Positions 9,498 through 19,476 are shown, counted from the first letter of the stretch. The stretch: DNA of 64,000 bases from Motiliproteus sediminis (GCF_017912535.1 NZ_JAERQK010000005.1:144920-208919); one strand, 5' to 3'. Numbers and translations: made by a program. Notes: generated by a model from the sequence alone, not told the origin.

Positions 9498-10555
9498 ATC
9501 GCCTGGATCGCTATATCGGTTCGACCGTCCTGTCGGCCTGTCTGCTGGTGTTGCTGCTGATCGTGTCGTTGGACTCCCTGTTTGCCCTGATCGACAATCT
9601 CAGCAAAGACAACAGTCAGCATACCGCCGCTACCATCTCCCAGTACCTGTTGTTGACGCTGCCGGGACGGATCTACGAGTTCAGCGCGCTGGCTCTGCTG
9701 GTCGGTTGTCTGGCGGGACTGGGCTTTCTGGCCTCCAGTTCGGAGTTGACGGTGCTGCGCGCTGCAGGGGTCTCGAAACTGCGTATTCTGGGCAGCGTCA
9801 TGCAGCCGGTGTTGCTGCTGGTGGCGTTGGTCGCGGCACTGGGCGAGCTGGTGATCCCGGTAACCGAACCTCAGGCGGAGGTGCTGAAGGCCAAGGTGCG
9901 CAGCAGCAGCGACACTACCTACAGCCAGTGGAATCTGTGGCATCGGGAAGGTGACTGGTATATCAACGCCAACGCGGTGGAGAGCGACGGAACCCTGCAC
10001 GGGGTGACTCGCTACCGGATCAGTCCCGAGCGCCAGTTGCTGGAAGCCAGCTATGCCCGCCTTGGCCACTACCGGGGTGACGGCTGGGACCTCAAGCAGG
10101 TGAGTACCACCTATTTCGATGCGGAGCGGACCCGCACCCGTCATGTGGCTTCCGAAGTGTGGCAGATCGAACTGCGTCCCGAACTGCTGCGCTACCTGGC
10201 GATGCAGCCGATTAACATGTCGGTGCAGGGGCTGGCGAGCTACAGCGATTACCTCGATGCGCAGGGCGTCAATGCAGGACGCTACCGCTTTGCGCTGTGG
10301 AACAAGCTGTTGATGCCGGTGGCGATCTTTGGTCTGGTGCTGATAGCAACTTCGTTCGTGTTCGGGTCGATGCGCAGTGTCACCCTGGGGCAGCGAATTA
10401 TGGTCGGGGTAATGGTCGGACTGCTGTTCAAGTTCAGTCAGGATCTGCTGGGTCCGGCGAGTCTGGTATTCGGGTTCTCGCCGATGTTGGCTGCGTTGAC
10501 GCCGATCAGTGTCTGTGTGGTCGCCGGCGCGTTGATGTTGCGCCGGGCCGGTTGA
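9494..10555 (+). CDS. lptG: LPS export ABC transporter permease LptG
   Basis: Partner permease of LptF in the LptB2FG transporter. 353 residues from the ATG at 9494, which overlaps the lptF stop (ATGA), so the two are translationally coupled. The protein begins MNRLDRYIGSTVLSACLLVLLL, with the same 3 + 3 transmembrane layout around a periplasmic domain (EGDWYINANAVESDGTLHGVTRYRI). The end of the gene faces the RDD protein gene with only seven bases between stops. Confidence 0.95.
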   Translation: MNRLDRYIGSTVLSACLLVLLLIVSLDSLFALIDNLSKDNSQHTAATISQYLLLTLPGRIYEFSALALLVGCLAGLGFLASSSELTVLRAAGVSKLRILGSVMQPVLLLVALVAALGELVIPVTEPQAEVLKAKVRSSSDTTYSQWNLWHREGDWYINANAVESDGTLHGVTRYRISPERQLLEASYARLGHYRGDGWDLKQVSTTYFDAERTRTRHVASEVWQIELRPELLRYLAMQPINMSVQGLASYSDYLDAQGVNAGRYRFALWNKLLMPVAIFGLVLIATSFVFGSMRSVTLGQRIMVGVMVGLLFKFSQDLLGPASLVFGFSPMLAALTPISVCVVAGALMLRRAG

Positions 10556-10562
10556 ACATGCG

Positions 10563-10997
10563 CTACTTTTTGCTGCGCTTGGGTAGCACCACCACGCGGG
10601 TCTCGGAGTAGCGGTCCTGCCAGGTGCGCTGCTGCTTGTCGATCAACATCCACCAGTATCCCAGTCCCAGCACGAGTGCTGAAAGGCCCGCGGTGAAAAA
10701 GCGCAACAGTGCCTGCATCCAACTGATGCCCCGACCGTCGTCACTTTCTACCCGCAAGCGCCAGGCCATCATTCCCAGGGTCTGGCCGCTGCGGGTCCAG
10801 AACACGCCGAAAAACAGAAAGGTGATCAGGAACAGGGTGCTGTTGAAAAACGGCCCGCCAACCTCTTCGCCGCCGTTCAACGCCACGCCGATGGCACCCA
10901 CCATCATCCACAGCGCCACTATCAGCAATGAGTCGTAAGTCATGGCGGCAAGGCGACGCCAGAGCGGCGCTACTGGCAGGGATTGGGCGTTCGGCAT
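10563..10997 (-). CDS. RDD family membrane protein
   Basis: 144-residue membrane protein of the RDD family. It has the eponymous Arg early (LWRRLAAMTYDSLLIVALW, with the Asp of the DS pair) and the conserved second block GQTLGMMAWRLRVESDDG. Three hydrophobic helices are predicted by eye. The biochemical role of small RDD proteins is largely unknown; some act in ion homeostasis. Location convergent to lptFG is common in this bacterial group. Confidence 0.85.
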   Translation of the reverse strand: MPNAQSLPVAPLWRRLAAMTYDSLLIVALWMMVGAIGVALNGGEEVGGPFFNSTLFLITFLFFGVFWTRSGQTLGMMAWRLRVESDDGRGISWMQALLRFFTAGLSALVLGLGYWWMLIDKQQRTWQDRYSETRVVVLPKRSKK

Positions 10998-11052
10998 CTT
11001 AGGTACCAGGTCGATGGTGGGGCGGCTATTCTAGCCGCACTTGCCGCATTTT

Positions 11053-11643
11053 TCAGCTGTCTGTGGTCCTGATTCCAAGCAGGCATCGGCGCAGGCTGTT
11101 CTGAGTCGGCTGCTCGCCGAGCCAGACTTTCAGGACACCCTGGTAAAAAGCCTCGCCGGTCAGTGTGCCCTTGAGTGAGCCGTTGATCATGAGCCGGGTA
11201 CCTTGATCGGGACTGTAGTCCAGGTCGACCCGGTCCCCCGGCTGCATGTCGGTAAAGTAGGTCGCACTTTGCTGCAGGGCGGGTTGGAGCGCTGCGAGCT
11301 CCGCGGCGGTGTGATTGGCGTTGAAACCATCAAGCCAGCCTTCGGCAAGCTTGGCGGCGGGTACTTCGTGCAGAAAATGCAGGGACAGGCGTTTGGGGCC
11401 GGGAGCTTGCAACAAGGACTTTGGGTCGCCCTGCGGCTCGGAAAGGTAAAGTGAGGCTACGTACACGGGCCATACCCACTTGTCCCGGGTGCCATAACCG
11501 TTGAGTTGCAGCTGCTGTTGATCGATCCGGACCTGGGGTGGCAGCTTAACGCCGCCATCGGAGCAGGAGGCGGTCGCTAAAGTGGATGCACTCGGGGAGA
11601 GTGTTGCAGAGGCTAACAGCAGGGAGCGTCCGAGGGTGAGCAT
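11053..11643 (-). CDS. Secreted chalcone-isomerase-like family protein
   Basis: 196-residue exported protein. The N-terminus (MLTLGRSLLLASATLSPSA) looks like a short, somewhat unusual signal sequence. The body matches the bacterial chalcone-isomerase-like fold: LNGYGTRDKWVWPVYVASLYL, LSLHFLHEVPAAKLAEGWLD, then a GDRVDLDYSPDQGT segment and a C-terminal GEAFYQGVLKVWLGEQP. Members are periplasmic and of unknown function in bacteria; catalytic flavonoid chemistry is not implied. Single gene, apparently its own unit. Confidence 0.8.
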   Translation of the reverse strand: MLTLGRSLLLASATLSPSASTLATASCSDGGVKLPPQVRIDQQQLQLNGYGTRDKWVWPVYVASLYLSEPQGDPKSLLQAPGPKRLSLHFLHEVPAAKLAEGWLDGFNANHTAAELAALQPALQQSATYFTDMQPGDRVDLDYSPDQGTRLMINGSLKGTLTGEAFYQGVLKVWLGEQPTQNSLRRCLLGIRTTDS

Positions 11644-11684
11644 GGGGCACAGTTAATCACCCCCTTGTGTCAGCTTGATGACGT

Positions 11685-12071
11685 TTAGCGGCCACCGCCG
11701 AGCAGCTCGATTTTGTAGCCGTCAGGATCTTCGACAAAGGCGAGAATGGTACTGCCGTGCTTCATCGGCCCCGGCTCGCGTACCACCTGTCCGCCGCGGC
11801 TTTTGATGTCGTCGCAGGCGGCGTAAACGTCTTCGACCTCAATGGCGATATGGCCGTAGGCGGTGCCGAGGTCATAACTGGCAACCTCCCAATTGTGGGT
11901 TAGCTCTAGCACTGTATGGTCCGACTCGTCGCCGTAGCCCAGAAAGGCAAGGGTAAACTTACCCTCGGGGAAATCTTTGCGTCGCAGCAGGCGCATACCC
12001 AGTAGTTCGGTATAAAAGGTGATCGATTTTTCCAGGTCGGTCACGCGTAGCATGGTGTGCAGCAAGCGCAT
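11685..12071 (-). CDS. gloA: Lactoylglutathione lyase (glyoxalase I)
   Basis: Converts the methylglyoxal-glutathione hemithioacetal to S-lactoylglutathione. From the ATG at 12071 the protein is 128 residues. All four metal ligands of the bacterial Ni-type enzyme are at the expected positions: His5, Glu56, His74 and Glu122. GGGAGA precedes the chosen start; an upstream in-frame start at 12194 would add a 41-residue tail with no family support. Stand-alone gene, convergent with nothing and divergent from the phasin-like gene. Confidence 0.96.
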   Translation of the reverse strand: MRLLHTMLRVTDLEKSITFYTELLGMRLLRRKDFPEGKFTLAFLGYGDESDHTVLELTHNWEVASYDLGTAYGHIAIEVEDVYAACDDIKSRGGQVVREPGPMKHGSTILAFVEDPDGYKIELLGGGR

Positions 12072-12192
12072 GGTGTAATTCTCCCGGGGTTGGTTGTGAC
12101 TGGATGATGACGCCTTCGCTGTTGCTGTACAGCAACTCGGGCCATTGCTTATAATCGATTGATAACACCAAGTATAGAGACAGGGTGGATTC

Positions 12193-12522
12193 ATGTTTCA
12201 GGATATGTCGAAAAAGCTCAACGAGTCACTGGGACCGATGAAAGAGCTGGTCGAGATACAGACCAAGATGCTCGAAAAACTGACCCGGCTGCAGATGGAG
12301 TGTGCCCAGAACTGTGTCAAGGCGACCATGCAGCAGACTCAGGATCTTCCCGCGTGTCACTCCACGGAAGAGCTGATCGATCTGCAGCGCAATTTTGCGC
12401 GAATTGTTGAAGAAACCCTGGTCAAAACCAGCAGCGAAAATCTGGCGGCGCTGCAGGAGGCGCGGGATAAGATGGAGAAGGTAACCCAGGATACCTTCGA
12501 CGCCTTTGCGCCCAAGAAGTAA
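12193..12522 (+). CDS. Small phasin-like coiled-coil protein
   Basis: 109 residues, almost entirely helical. It contains [19 protein letters not shown] near the start and [22 protein letters not shown] towards the end, the alternating helical pattern of phasin-family proteins that coat polyhydroxyalkanoate granules or act as general helical adaptors. No PHA synthesis genes are close by, so PHA granule binding is only a possibility. A strong terminator follows 18 bases after the stop, making it a one-gene transcript. Confidence 0.65.
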   Translation: MFQDMSKKLNESLGPMKELVEIQTKMLEKLTRLQMECAQNCVKATMQQTQDLPACHSTEELIDLQRNFARIVEETLVKTSSENLAALQEARDKMEKVTQDTFDAFAPKK

Positions 12523-12539
12523 TCTGATGCTTAATCGTT

Positions 12540-12562
12540 AAGGCAGCCTCGGCTGCCTTTTT
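12540..12562 (+). terminator. Rho-independent terminator after the phasin-like gene
   Basis: AAGGCAGCC / GGCTGCCTT stem with a two-base TC gap, followed by a T run. Because it lies before 12588, a flavodoxin start at 12561 is unlikely. Confidence 0.88.
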
Positions 12563-12587
12563 GTTTGCCTATACAGAGAGAGCGGGT

Positions 12588-13106
12588 GTGAAGATAGCGC
12601 TTTTTTACGGTTCCACCACCGGTAATACGGAAGATGTCGCTGAGCGGATCCAGCGGTTGCTGGGGAGCGACCAGGTGGCCTTGTTTGATATCGCCGATGA
12701 GCCCCTGAGCCTGGTCGAGCAATATTCGCATGTCATCATGGGAATCCCCACCTGGGATTACGGTGAAGTGCAATCCGAGTGGGAAGATGTCTGGGACGAT
12801 ATTGACCAGCTCGATTTTAGTGGCAAGCAGGTTGCGCTATACGGGTTGGGCGACCAGATCGGCTATGGTGAGTGGTTTGTCGATGCCATGGGATTGCTGC
12901 ACGACAAGCTGGTGGCACAAGGGGCGAGCATGGTGGGATACTGGCCGGTGGCCGGGTACGAGTTTACCGCTTCCAAAGCGTTGACCGGCAGCGGCGAGCA
13001 GTTTGTCGGGCTGGCGATTGACGAGGACAGCCAGAGCGAGTTGACCGAAGAGCGGGTCGAGCTTTGGGTGGCGCAGTTGACGCGTGAGTTCGGTCTCGAT
13101 TCATGA
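12588..13106 (+). CDS. Flavodoxin (long-chain type)
   Basis: FMN-binding electron carrier of 172 residues. The phosphate-binding loop is GSTTGNTEDVAERI near the N-terminus; the isoalloxazine-contacting loops read MGIPTWDYGEVQSEWED and LYGLGDQIGYGEWFVDAMG, and the long-chain insertion (MVGYWPVAGYEFTASKAL) is present. The GTG at 12588 is chosen because it gives the standard (M)KIALFYGST start and follows GAGAGAG; the earlier in-frame TTG at 12561 sits in the preceding terminator. Its stop overlaps the dgkA start (ATGA). Confidence 0.93.
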   Translation: MKIALFYGSTTGNTEDVAERIQRLLGSDQVALFDIADEPLSLVEQYSHVIMGIPTWDYGEVQSEWEDVWDDIDQLDFSGKQVALYGLGDQIGYGEWFVDAMGLLHDKLVAQGASMVGYWPVAGYEFTASKALTGSGEQFVGLAIDEDSQSELTEERVELWVAQLTREFGLDS

Positions 13107-13477
13107 GCAAGCCCGGACGTACCGGCATCGTCCGGATCCTCTACGCCGCCCGTTATTCCTGGCAGGGTTTTCGCGCCGCCTGGCGCCACGAAGCCGCGTT
13201 CCGGCAGGAGCTGGTGCTGGCGTTGCTGCTGGCGCCGCTGTCCTATCTGGTGGCCGCGGATCTGGCGGAGATGGCGCTGCTGCTGGCAACTTTGTTTATC
13301 GTGCTGTTGGCCGAGCTGATCAATTCGGCGCTGGAGGCGGTGGTCGATCGGGTCGGCGACGAACCGCATGTTTTATCCGGGCGCGCCAAGGATATCGGCT
13401 CGGCGGCGGTGTTTCTCTCCTTGAGTCTGACCGTCACGGTATGGGGTCTGGTTGCGATAAAAAACTTTGGCGGCTGA
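13103..13477 (+). CDS. dgkA: Diacylglycerol kinase
   Basis: Small trimeric inner-membrane kinase that phosphorylates diacylglycerol to phosphatidic acid, recycling the diacylglycerol left by membrane-derived glucan synthesis. 124 residues with three transmembrane helices. The family core is present as HEAAFRQELVLAL and AELINSALEAVVDRVG, with the conserved Glu and Asn of the active site, and AKDIGSAAVFLSL in the last part. Coupled to flavodoxin by a four-base overlap. Confidence 0.95.
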   Translation: MSKPGRTGIVRILYAARYSWQGFRAAWRHEAAFRQELVLALLLAPLSYLVAADLAEMALLLATLFIVLLAELINSALEAVVDRVGDEPHVLSGRAKDIGSAAVFLSLSLTVTVWGLVAIKNFGG

Positions 13478-13542
13478 ATCTTTTCGCTGCTATCGGCTCC
13501 AAACAGCAATAATCGGCTAAAACCCGCACCGAGGAGGTATCG

Positions 13543-14142
13543 ATGCGCAGGGTAAATTGGTGGTGGCCCCTGTGGGCTGTGTTGGCCTGGTGGGCAACTG
13601 CGGTGCACGCGGGTCCCGGGCCGGAACAGGTAATCCAGAACAGCTATACCTCGTTGCGTCAGTTGATCGATAGTCGCCAACTGGTGGCTGGGATGCCGGA
13701 AGAGCAGTTATTTGCGCTGATGGAGCGTGAACTGACGCCGGTGGTGGACTTTCCCCGGGTGGCACGCAAGGTGATGGGCAAGTATGCCCGTCGAGCCAGC
13801 AATGAGCAGCACCTGCGCTTCACCGAGGTATTTAAAAAGACACTGGTGTCTACCTACAGCAAAGGGCTGGAGCATCTGGACCGGCTCGAAGCGGTCGAGG
13901 TGGCGGCACCGGTTTTCAATGAACAGCAGAGCCTGGCCAAGGTGCCGATGACAATTCGTCTCACGGGCGGAGAGTCCTACGCGGTGGTGTACTCCATGTT
14001 CATCACGGGAGAGGGCAGCTGGCTGGTGGAAAATATCGTCGTCGAGGGGGTCAATATCGGGCTGGTGATGCGTAATCAGTTTGCCCATTACATGGACCAG
14101 TACAACGACGTGGAAGCGGCGATTACCAACTGGGGTAGCTGA
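13543..14142 (+). CDS. MlaC/Ttg2D-type periplasmic phospholipid-binding protein
   Basis: 199 residues beginning with a signal peptide (WWWPLWAVLAWWATAVHA). The mature part has the MlaC-family pattern: PEQVIQNSYTSLRQLID, ELTPVVDFPRVARKVMGKY, FTEVFKKTLVSTYSKGL and a C-terminal VVEGVNIGLVMRNQFAHYM. In other bacteria MlaC carries phospholipid between the outer membrane and the MlaFEDB complex. Here it stands alone without mlaFEDB genes, so its transport partner would be elsewhere. GAGGAGG precedes the ATG. Confidence 0.85.
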   Translation: MRRVNWWWPLWAVLAWWATAVHAGPGPEQVIQNSYTSLRQLIDSRQLVAGMPEEQLFALMERELTPVVDFPRVARKVMGKYARRASNEQHLRFTEVFKKTLVSTYSKGLEHLDRLEAVEVAAPVFNEQQSLAKVPMTIRLTGGESYAVVYSMFITGEGSWLVENIVVEGVNIGLVMRNQFAHYMDQYNDVEAAITNWGS

Positions 14143-14228
14143 TAACTCCGTCTGGCCGGGCATGGCATGGCGGTTCAGAGCAAACACCGCTATGCTGGCG
14201 CTAACGTGAGTCAGGCTAAGGAACGGGG

Positions 14229-16700
14229 ATGACAGAGGGAAGTGTTGAGCTGGTTCTGCTCATCGTGGCAGCCCTGCTGTTGGGGGCGCTGACCCGCTAC
14301 CTGATCCGCGCAACGGCCATTCCTTACTCTGTCGCTCTGCTCGCTCTGGGGCTGCTGGTCGGGGTGGTCGATCGTATCTGGATCGACCATCAGAGCTGGC
14401 CGCGGCTAGATGCTACCCTGTCCCAGCTGACCGACCTCGATCCCCATCTGATCCTGTTTCTCTTTCTGCCGATTCTGATCTTTGAATCGGCCTATTCACT
14501 GCAGCCCCATCTACTCCGGCGAACCCTGCCGCAGATCGTCTGGCTGGCGGTCCCCGGTATGCTGATCTGCGCGTTGCTCACGGCGCTGATGGTACGCTGG
14601 CTGTTGCCCTGGGATTGGAGCTGGCCGCTGGCTTTTATGTTTGGTGCCTTGATCAGCGCCACGGATCCGGTGGCCGTGGTGGCTTTACTGCGTGAGGTCA
14701 GTTCCCGCAAGCGTCTGGAAACCCTGCTGGAAGGCGAATCCCTGTTCAATGATGGTACCGCCATCGTGGTGTTTACTCTCTGTTTCGGGATCATGACCGG
14801 CAGTGGTATGGCGGAGAGCGTATTGGGGTGGTGGGGGGTGCCGCTCGACTTTCTCCGCATCGTGGTGCTTGGCGCTGGCGTCGGCTATTTGATCGGCCGG
14901 GGGGCGCTGTTTTTTGTCTCGCGGATCTACAACGACCCGCTGCTGGAAACCACCATCTCGATCGCGGTGGCCTATCTGGCATTTTTTGCCGCCGAGGCAC
15001 TGCACACCTCGGGGGTGGTGGCGGTGGTAGCGCTGGGGATTCTGGTGGCAGGTCGTGGTCGCGCCAGTTTCTCGCCCGAGGCAGTGGAGTTTCTGCATCA
15101 CTTCTGGGGCATGCTGGCGCACCTGGCCAATACGCTGATCTTCTTGATAGTCGGTCTGTTGATTGCTGACCGGGTAGAGGCCTTTGATGCCGTCACCTGG
15201 TGGTGGTTGTTGCTGATTTACGCCGGTTTGCAACTGATTCGTGCCACTGCGGTGTGGATCCTGGGGCCGGTATTGCGGCGCCAGGGGGTTGGGCTGTCGC
15301 GCGACAAGCAGCTGGTGCTCTGCTGGGGTGGGCTTCGAGGGGCGGTGGCGCTTGCGCTGGCGTTGATCGTTGCGCGGGAACCGGCGATCGGTTCACCCTG
15401 GGGTGAGCAGGTGCTGTTTCTCACCGCCGGGATTGTAGCGCTGACCATCCTGATCAATGGCAGCACGCTGGGCTGGTTGTTCCGCCGCCTGGGGATCGAT
15501 CGCTTGCCGCGTGCCAAACTGGCGATGATCGAGCAGGCGGAGGATCAGATGCGTTCGGCGCTGGAGCGCCGCTTGCCGGAGCTGCGCAAACGGTCGTTAA
15601 CCGAGTTGGCGGACTGGGAGGTGGTCAAGCAGCGGGCGCTAGCGCCACTGCTGCCTGAGTCCGACCTGCGCGAACTGCATGAGCCCCCGACCAGTGCTGA
15701 CCTGGATACCGAGTCACGCCGGCGTTTGCTGGAGGCAGAGCGGCAGAGTTACTGGCAGCAGTACCGTGATGGTTATCTGGGGCGGGTGGCCTGCATGCGC
15801 CTGATAGAGCTGGTCGAGCGTGCGCTTGATGGTAAGCCGCAGATTCATCCCCGTGACGGTTTGGAGGATTACGGTCGGGCCACCTGGCTGGCGCGCTGGT
15901 TACATCGGGTTCCGGCACTGGCGGAGTGGGGGTCGCACGTAGCGTATCGTCATCTGCTGCTGAGTTATGATGTGCTGCGTGGTTATATCCATGCGCAAAA
16001 TGAGGTGCTGGAGTTTATTCCGGAGCTGGCACCTGATGATGATCTGCGCCGGCGATTGCGGGAGCAGGTGTTGCTGGGCAAACGCGAGGGCTTTCGCTTG
16101 TTGGCGGCCCTGCGCGAGGGGTTTCCCGAGATCGCCCGGCGAGCGGAAACCCACAGCGCCTTTCGCACGCTGCTGATCCAGAAGAAGTTCATGATCGAAG
16201 AGCTGCGGGATCGGGCGCTACTGGACGATGCCGAATCCGACCGCTTGCTGGGGTTGATCAAGGAGGTGTTGCATCAGCGGCATCACCTGCCACTGGATCG
16301 CTCACCCTTTCCCGATCCGCACACCTTGTTGCGTGATTGTGAGTGGACCCAGCAGCTCAGCGACACCGCAATCAGCTACCTGGCCGATGCGGTAGAGCAG
16401 CGGATCTACGAACCCGGTGAGGTGATTCTGTCGCAGGGTTTGGGCGGAGACGGGTTGATCATTATTGCCCGTGGAACGGTTGAGCGGGTTCACCTGGATG
16501 CTGGAGATGAACGTACAGTCGACTTGTTGGGGCCCGGTAGTCATGCGGGTATCAATGCGTTGCTGGAAGGGTTTCAGCGCACCGAACTGCGGGCTCTGAG
16601 TGCCGTGGACCTGCTGTGGATACCCCGCAAGCAGCTGGCGAAGCTGATCACTGACTATCCTCCCCTCAAGGAGTCGCTGGAGGCGCTGGTAGACGGCTGA
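14229..16700 (+). CDS. CPA1-type Na+/H+ antiporter with C-terminal cyclic-nucleotide-binding domain
   Basis: 823 residues. Residues ~1-425 are a twelve-helix NhaP/CPA1 exchanger with the diagnostic ISATDPVAVVALLREV and LLEGESLFNDGTAIVVF segments (the Asp-containing ion-binding motifs). Residues ~430-690 form a long charged cytoplasmic helical region. Residues ~715-823 are a cNMP-binding fold (YEPGEVILSQGLGGDGLIIIARG, then LLGPGSHAGINALLEG). The classic PRA/RTAxAxA phosphate cassette is not clear, so ligand binding is uncertain. The arrangement resembles plant SOS1 and large bacterial NhaP proteins. Single gene between the mlaC-like gene and prfB. Confidence 0.9.
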   Translation: MTEGSVELVLLIVAALLLGALTRYLIRATAIPYSVALLALGLLVGVVDRIWIDHQSWPRLDATLSQLTDLDPHLILFLFLPILIFESAYSLQPHLLRRTLPQIVWLAVPGMLICALLTALMVRWLLPWDWSWPLAFMFGALISATDPVAVVALLREVSSRKRLETLLEGESLFNDGTAIVVFTLCFGIMTGSGMAESVLGWWGVPLDFLRIVVLGAGVGYLIGRGALFFVSRIYNDPLLETTISIAVAYLAFFAAEALHTSGVVAVVALGILVAGRGRASFSPEAVEFLHHFWGMLAHLANTLIFLIVGLLIADRVEAFDAVTWWWLLLIYAGLQLIRATAVWILGPVLRRQGVGLSRDKQLVLCWGGLRGAVALALALIVAREPAIGSPWGEQVLFLTAGIVALTILINGSTLGWLFRRLGIDRLPRAKLAMIEQAEDQMRSALERRLPELRKRSLTELADWEVVKQRALAPLLPESDLRELHEPPTSADLDTESRRRLLEAERQSYWQQYRDGYLGRVACMRLIELVERALDGKPQIHPRDGLEDYGRATWLARWLHRVPALAEWGSHVAYRHLLLSYDVLRGYIHAQNEVLEFIPELAPDDDLRRRLREQVLLGKREGFRLLAALREGFPEIARRAETHSAFRTLLIQKKFMIEELRDRALLDDAESDRLLGLIKEVLHQRHHLPLDRSPFPDPHTLLRDCEWTQQLSDTAISYLADAVEQRIYEPGEVILSQGLGGDGLIIIARGTVERVHLDAGDERTVDLLGPGSHAGINALLEGFQRTELRALSAVDLLWIPRKQLAKLITDYPPLKESLEALVDG

Positions 16701-16813
16701 AACGCTAGTAACTATGGGGCGTTTGTTGCCGCCATGTTTCGTCTTTCGCTATTCAAACCCCGCCCTCATTACGGTAAAATCGGCGCTTTTCCTTTGGCAG
16801 ATCGAAGGCGCAG

Positions 16814-17911
16814 ATGATCGAAGTTAATCCCATCGTTCAACAGCTCAAAGATATTGAGTCGCGGACTCTTACCCTGAAAAACTATCTCGACTATGAAACC
16901 AAGCATGAGCGCCTGGTAGAGGTCGAGCGCGAGCTGGAGCAGCCGTCTGTGTGGGACGAGCCCGAACGGGCGCAGGCGTTGGGTAAAGAGCGCTCGGCGC
17001 TGGAAACCGTGGTCAAGACCATTGACGAGCTGGAAAGCGGCGTGGCCGAGCTGCGCGAACTGCTGGAGATGGCGGTGGAGGAGCAGGACGAGGACACGGT
17101 CGCCGAGGTCCAGTCCGAAGTGGCGGGTCTAGAGGCGCGACTGGAAACGCTGGAATTTCGTCGCATGTTCTCCGGTGAGATGGACCCCAACAACGCCTAT
17201 CTCGATATTCAGGCCGGCTCCGGCGGCACCGAGGCGCAGGACTGGGCCAACATGCTGCTGCGGATGTACCTGCGCTGGGGCGAGGATAAGGGCTTCAAGG
17301 TGGAGCTTGAGGAGGTCAGTGCCGGTGAAGTGGCCGGTATCAAGAGTGCCACCATCAGCTTTCAGGGGGAGTACGCCTTTGGCTGGCTGCGTACCGAAAC
17401 CGGGGTTCACCGTCTGGTGCGTAAGTCGCCGTTCGATTCCGGCAACCGCCGTCACACCTCGTTTTCGTCGGTGTTCGTGTCGCCGGAGATCGACGACACC
17501 ATTGAGATCGAGATCAATCCGGCTGATGTGCGTACCGATACCTATCGTGCCTCGGGCGCCGGCGGTCAGCACGTCAACAAAACCGACTCCGCAGTGCGCC
17601 TGACCCACGAACCCACCGGTATCGTGGTGCAGTGTCAGAGCGAGCGCTCCCAGCACCAGAACCGCGACAAATGCTGGAAGATGCTGCGGGCGAAACTGTA
17701 CGAGCATGAGATGCTCAAGCGGACCGAGGCCGCGCAAGCGGTGGAGGACAGCAAGTCCGACATCGGCTGGGGCAGCCAGATCCGCTCCTACGTGCTGGAT
17801 GATCAGCGGATCAAAGATCTGCGTACCGGGGTTCAGACCAGCAACTGCGACAAAGTGCTGGACGGTGATCTTGACCAGTTTATCGAAGCCAGCCTCAAGG
17901 CCGGCCTCTAA
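16814..17911 (+). CDS. prfB: Peptide chain release factor 2, without programmed frameshift
   Basis: Recognises UGA and UAA stops and triggers peptide release. 365 residues in one uninterrupted frame. The UGA-specific SPF tripeptide is at residues 205-207 and the GGQ catalytic motif at 250-252, both at E. coli numbering. In most gammaproteobacteria an in-frame UGA near codon 26 forces a +1 shift in YLDYD; here that stretch is plain AAC TAT CTC GAC TAT with no UGA and no upstream AGGGGG, so the autoregulatory frameshift is absent. lysS follows 32 bases downstream, the usual pairing. Confidence 0.97.
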   Translation: MIEVNPIVQQLKDIESRTLTLKNYLDYETKHERLVEVERELEQPSVWDEPERAQALGKERSALETVVKTIDELESGVAELRELLEMAVEEQDEDTVAEVQSEVAGLEARLETLEFRRMFSGEMDPNNAYLDIQAGSGGTEAQDWANMLLRMYLRWGEDKGFKVELEEVSAGEVAGIKSATISFQGEYAFGWLRTETGVHRLVRKSPFDSGNRRHTSFSSVFVSPEIDDTIEIEINPADVRTDTYRASGAGGQHVNKTDSAVRLTHEPTGIVVQCQSERSQHQNRDKCWKMLRAKLYEHEMLKRTEAAQAVEDSKSDIGWGSQIRSYVLDDQRIKDLRTGVQTSNCDKVLDGDLDQFIEASLKAGL

Positions 17912-17943
17912 TTATCGAATTCATTAGCTAAGGTTTTACTTTC

Positions 17944-19476
17944 ATGTCTGACAACAGCCAGCAGCCGGGTACCCAAACTGACGATAATCGTCTGGTCGCC
18001 GAGCGTCGTGAAAAACTCAAGGCGATCCGCGAGGCTGATACCCAATCCAACGGCTTTCCCAACAGCTTTCGCCGTGACAGCTACGCCCAGGATCTGCAGG
18101 ACGCTCACGGTGACAAGAGCAAAGAGGAGCTGGAAGCCGCTGGCATCAAGGTTGCCGTCGCTGGCCGGGTGATGCTCAACCGCGGTGCCTTCGCGGTGCT
18201 GCAGGATATGACCGGACGGATCCAGCTCTACGTCAACAAAGCCGCTCGACCCTTTGCCAAGTCGCTTGATTTGGGTGACATCGTTGGCATCAAAGGGCAG
18301 CTGCACAAGTCCGGCAAGGGCGATCTGTACGTCGATATGGAAGAGACCATACTGCTGACCAAAAACCTGCGCCCGCTGCCGGATAAGCACAAGGGGCTGC
18401 AGGATACCGAGATGCGCTACCGTCAGCGCTACGTGGACCTGATCACCAATGATGAATCCCGCCGGGTGTTCGAAATCCGCGCCAAGGTGGTGTCGGGCAT
18501 CCGTCAGTATCTGGCGGAACGTCGCTTCGTCGAGGCAGAAACACCCATGCTGCAGGTGATCCCGGGCGGCGCCACCGCGCGGCCATTTGTGACTCACCAT
18601 AACGCGCTGGATATCGATATGTACCTGCGTATCGCGCCGGAACTGTACCTCAAGCGGCTGGTGGTTGGTGGCTTCGAGCGGGTGTTCGAGATCAACCGTA
18701 ACTTCCGTAACGAAGGGCTTTCCACCCGCCACAACCCCGAATTCACCATGCTGGAGTTCTACCAGGCCTACGCCGATTATCGCGACCTGATGGATCTGAC
18801 CGAAGATATGCTGCGCACGCTGGCGCAGAACATCCTCGGCAGCACCACGCTGGTCAACACCGTGCGCGATCAAAACGGCGAGATAATGGAAACCCTGGAA
18901 TACGATCTGGGCAAGCCGTTCCAGCGGATGTCGGTATTCGATTCCATTCTGCACTTCAATCCCGACATCAAGGCGGAAGCACTGGCCAATGAACACGCCG
19001 CGCGTGAGATCGCCGCGCGGATGGATATCCCGGTCAAGGACAGCTGGGGGCTGGGCAAGCTGCAGATCGAGATCTTTGAAAAAACCGTTGAGCACCGTCT
19101 GCATCAACCGACCTTTATCACCGAGTACCCGACCGAGGTCTCACCACTGGCACGCCGCAACGACGACAACCCCTTCGTTACCGACCGCTTCGAGTTCTTC
19201 TTGGGCGGGCGAGAGATCGCCAACGGTTTCTCCGAGCTTAACGATTCCGAAGATCAGGCCGAGCGCTTCCGTGCCCAGGTGGCCGAGAAAGACGCCGGTG
19301 ACGACGAGGCGATGCATTTTGATGCCGACTACATCAATGCCCTGGAGTACGGCCTGCCGCCCACCGCGGGTGAGGGGATCGGTATTGACCGTCTGGTGAT
19401 GTATTTCACCGACTCGCCGTCGATCCGCGATGTGTTGTTGTTCCCCCATATGCGCCCCGAACAGCCGCGTAGCTGA
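17944..19476 (+). CDS. lysS: Lysyl-tRNA synthetase, class II
   Basis: 510 residues, normal length. The N-terminal OB-fold anticodon-binding domain ([20 protein letters not shown]) is followed by the class II catalytic core: motif 2 [22 protein letters not shown] is seen around residues 255-277 and motif 3 [11 protein letters not shown] near residue 480. The long N-terminal leader ([11 protein letters not shown]) fits enzymes of this group. Its TGA overlaps the next ATG by one base (TGATG), indicating coupling. Confidence 0.97.
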   Translation: MSDNSQQPGTQTDDNRLVAERREKLKAIREADTQSNGFPNSFRRDSYAQDLQDAHGDKSKEELEAAGIKVAVAGRVMLNRGAFAVLQDMTGRIQLYVNKAARPFAKSLDLGDIVGIKGQLHKSGKGDLYVDMEETILLTKNLRPLPDKHKGLQDTEMRYRQRYVDLITNDESRRVFEIRAKVVSGIRQYLAERRFVEAETPMLQVIPGGATARPFVTHHNALDIDMYLRIAPELYLKRLVVGGFERVFEINRNFRNEGLSTRHNPEFTMLEFYQAYADYRDLMDLTEDMLRTLAQNILGSTTLVNTVRDQNGEIMETLEYDLGKPFQRMSVFDSILHFNPDIKAEALANEHAAREIAARMDIPVKDSWGLGKLQIEIFEKTVEHRLHQPTFITEYPTEVSPLARRNDDNPFVTDRFEFFLGGREIANGFSELNDSEDQAERFRAQVAEKDAGDDEAMHFDADYINALEYGLPPTAGEGIGIDRLVMYFTDSPSIRDVLLFPHMRPEQPRS

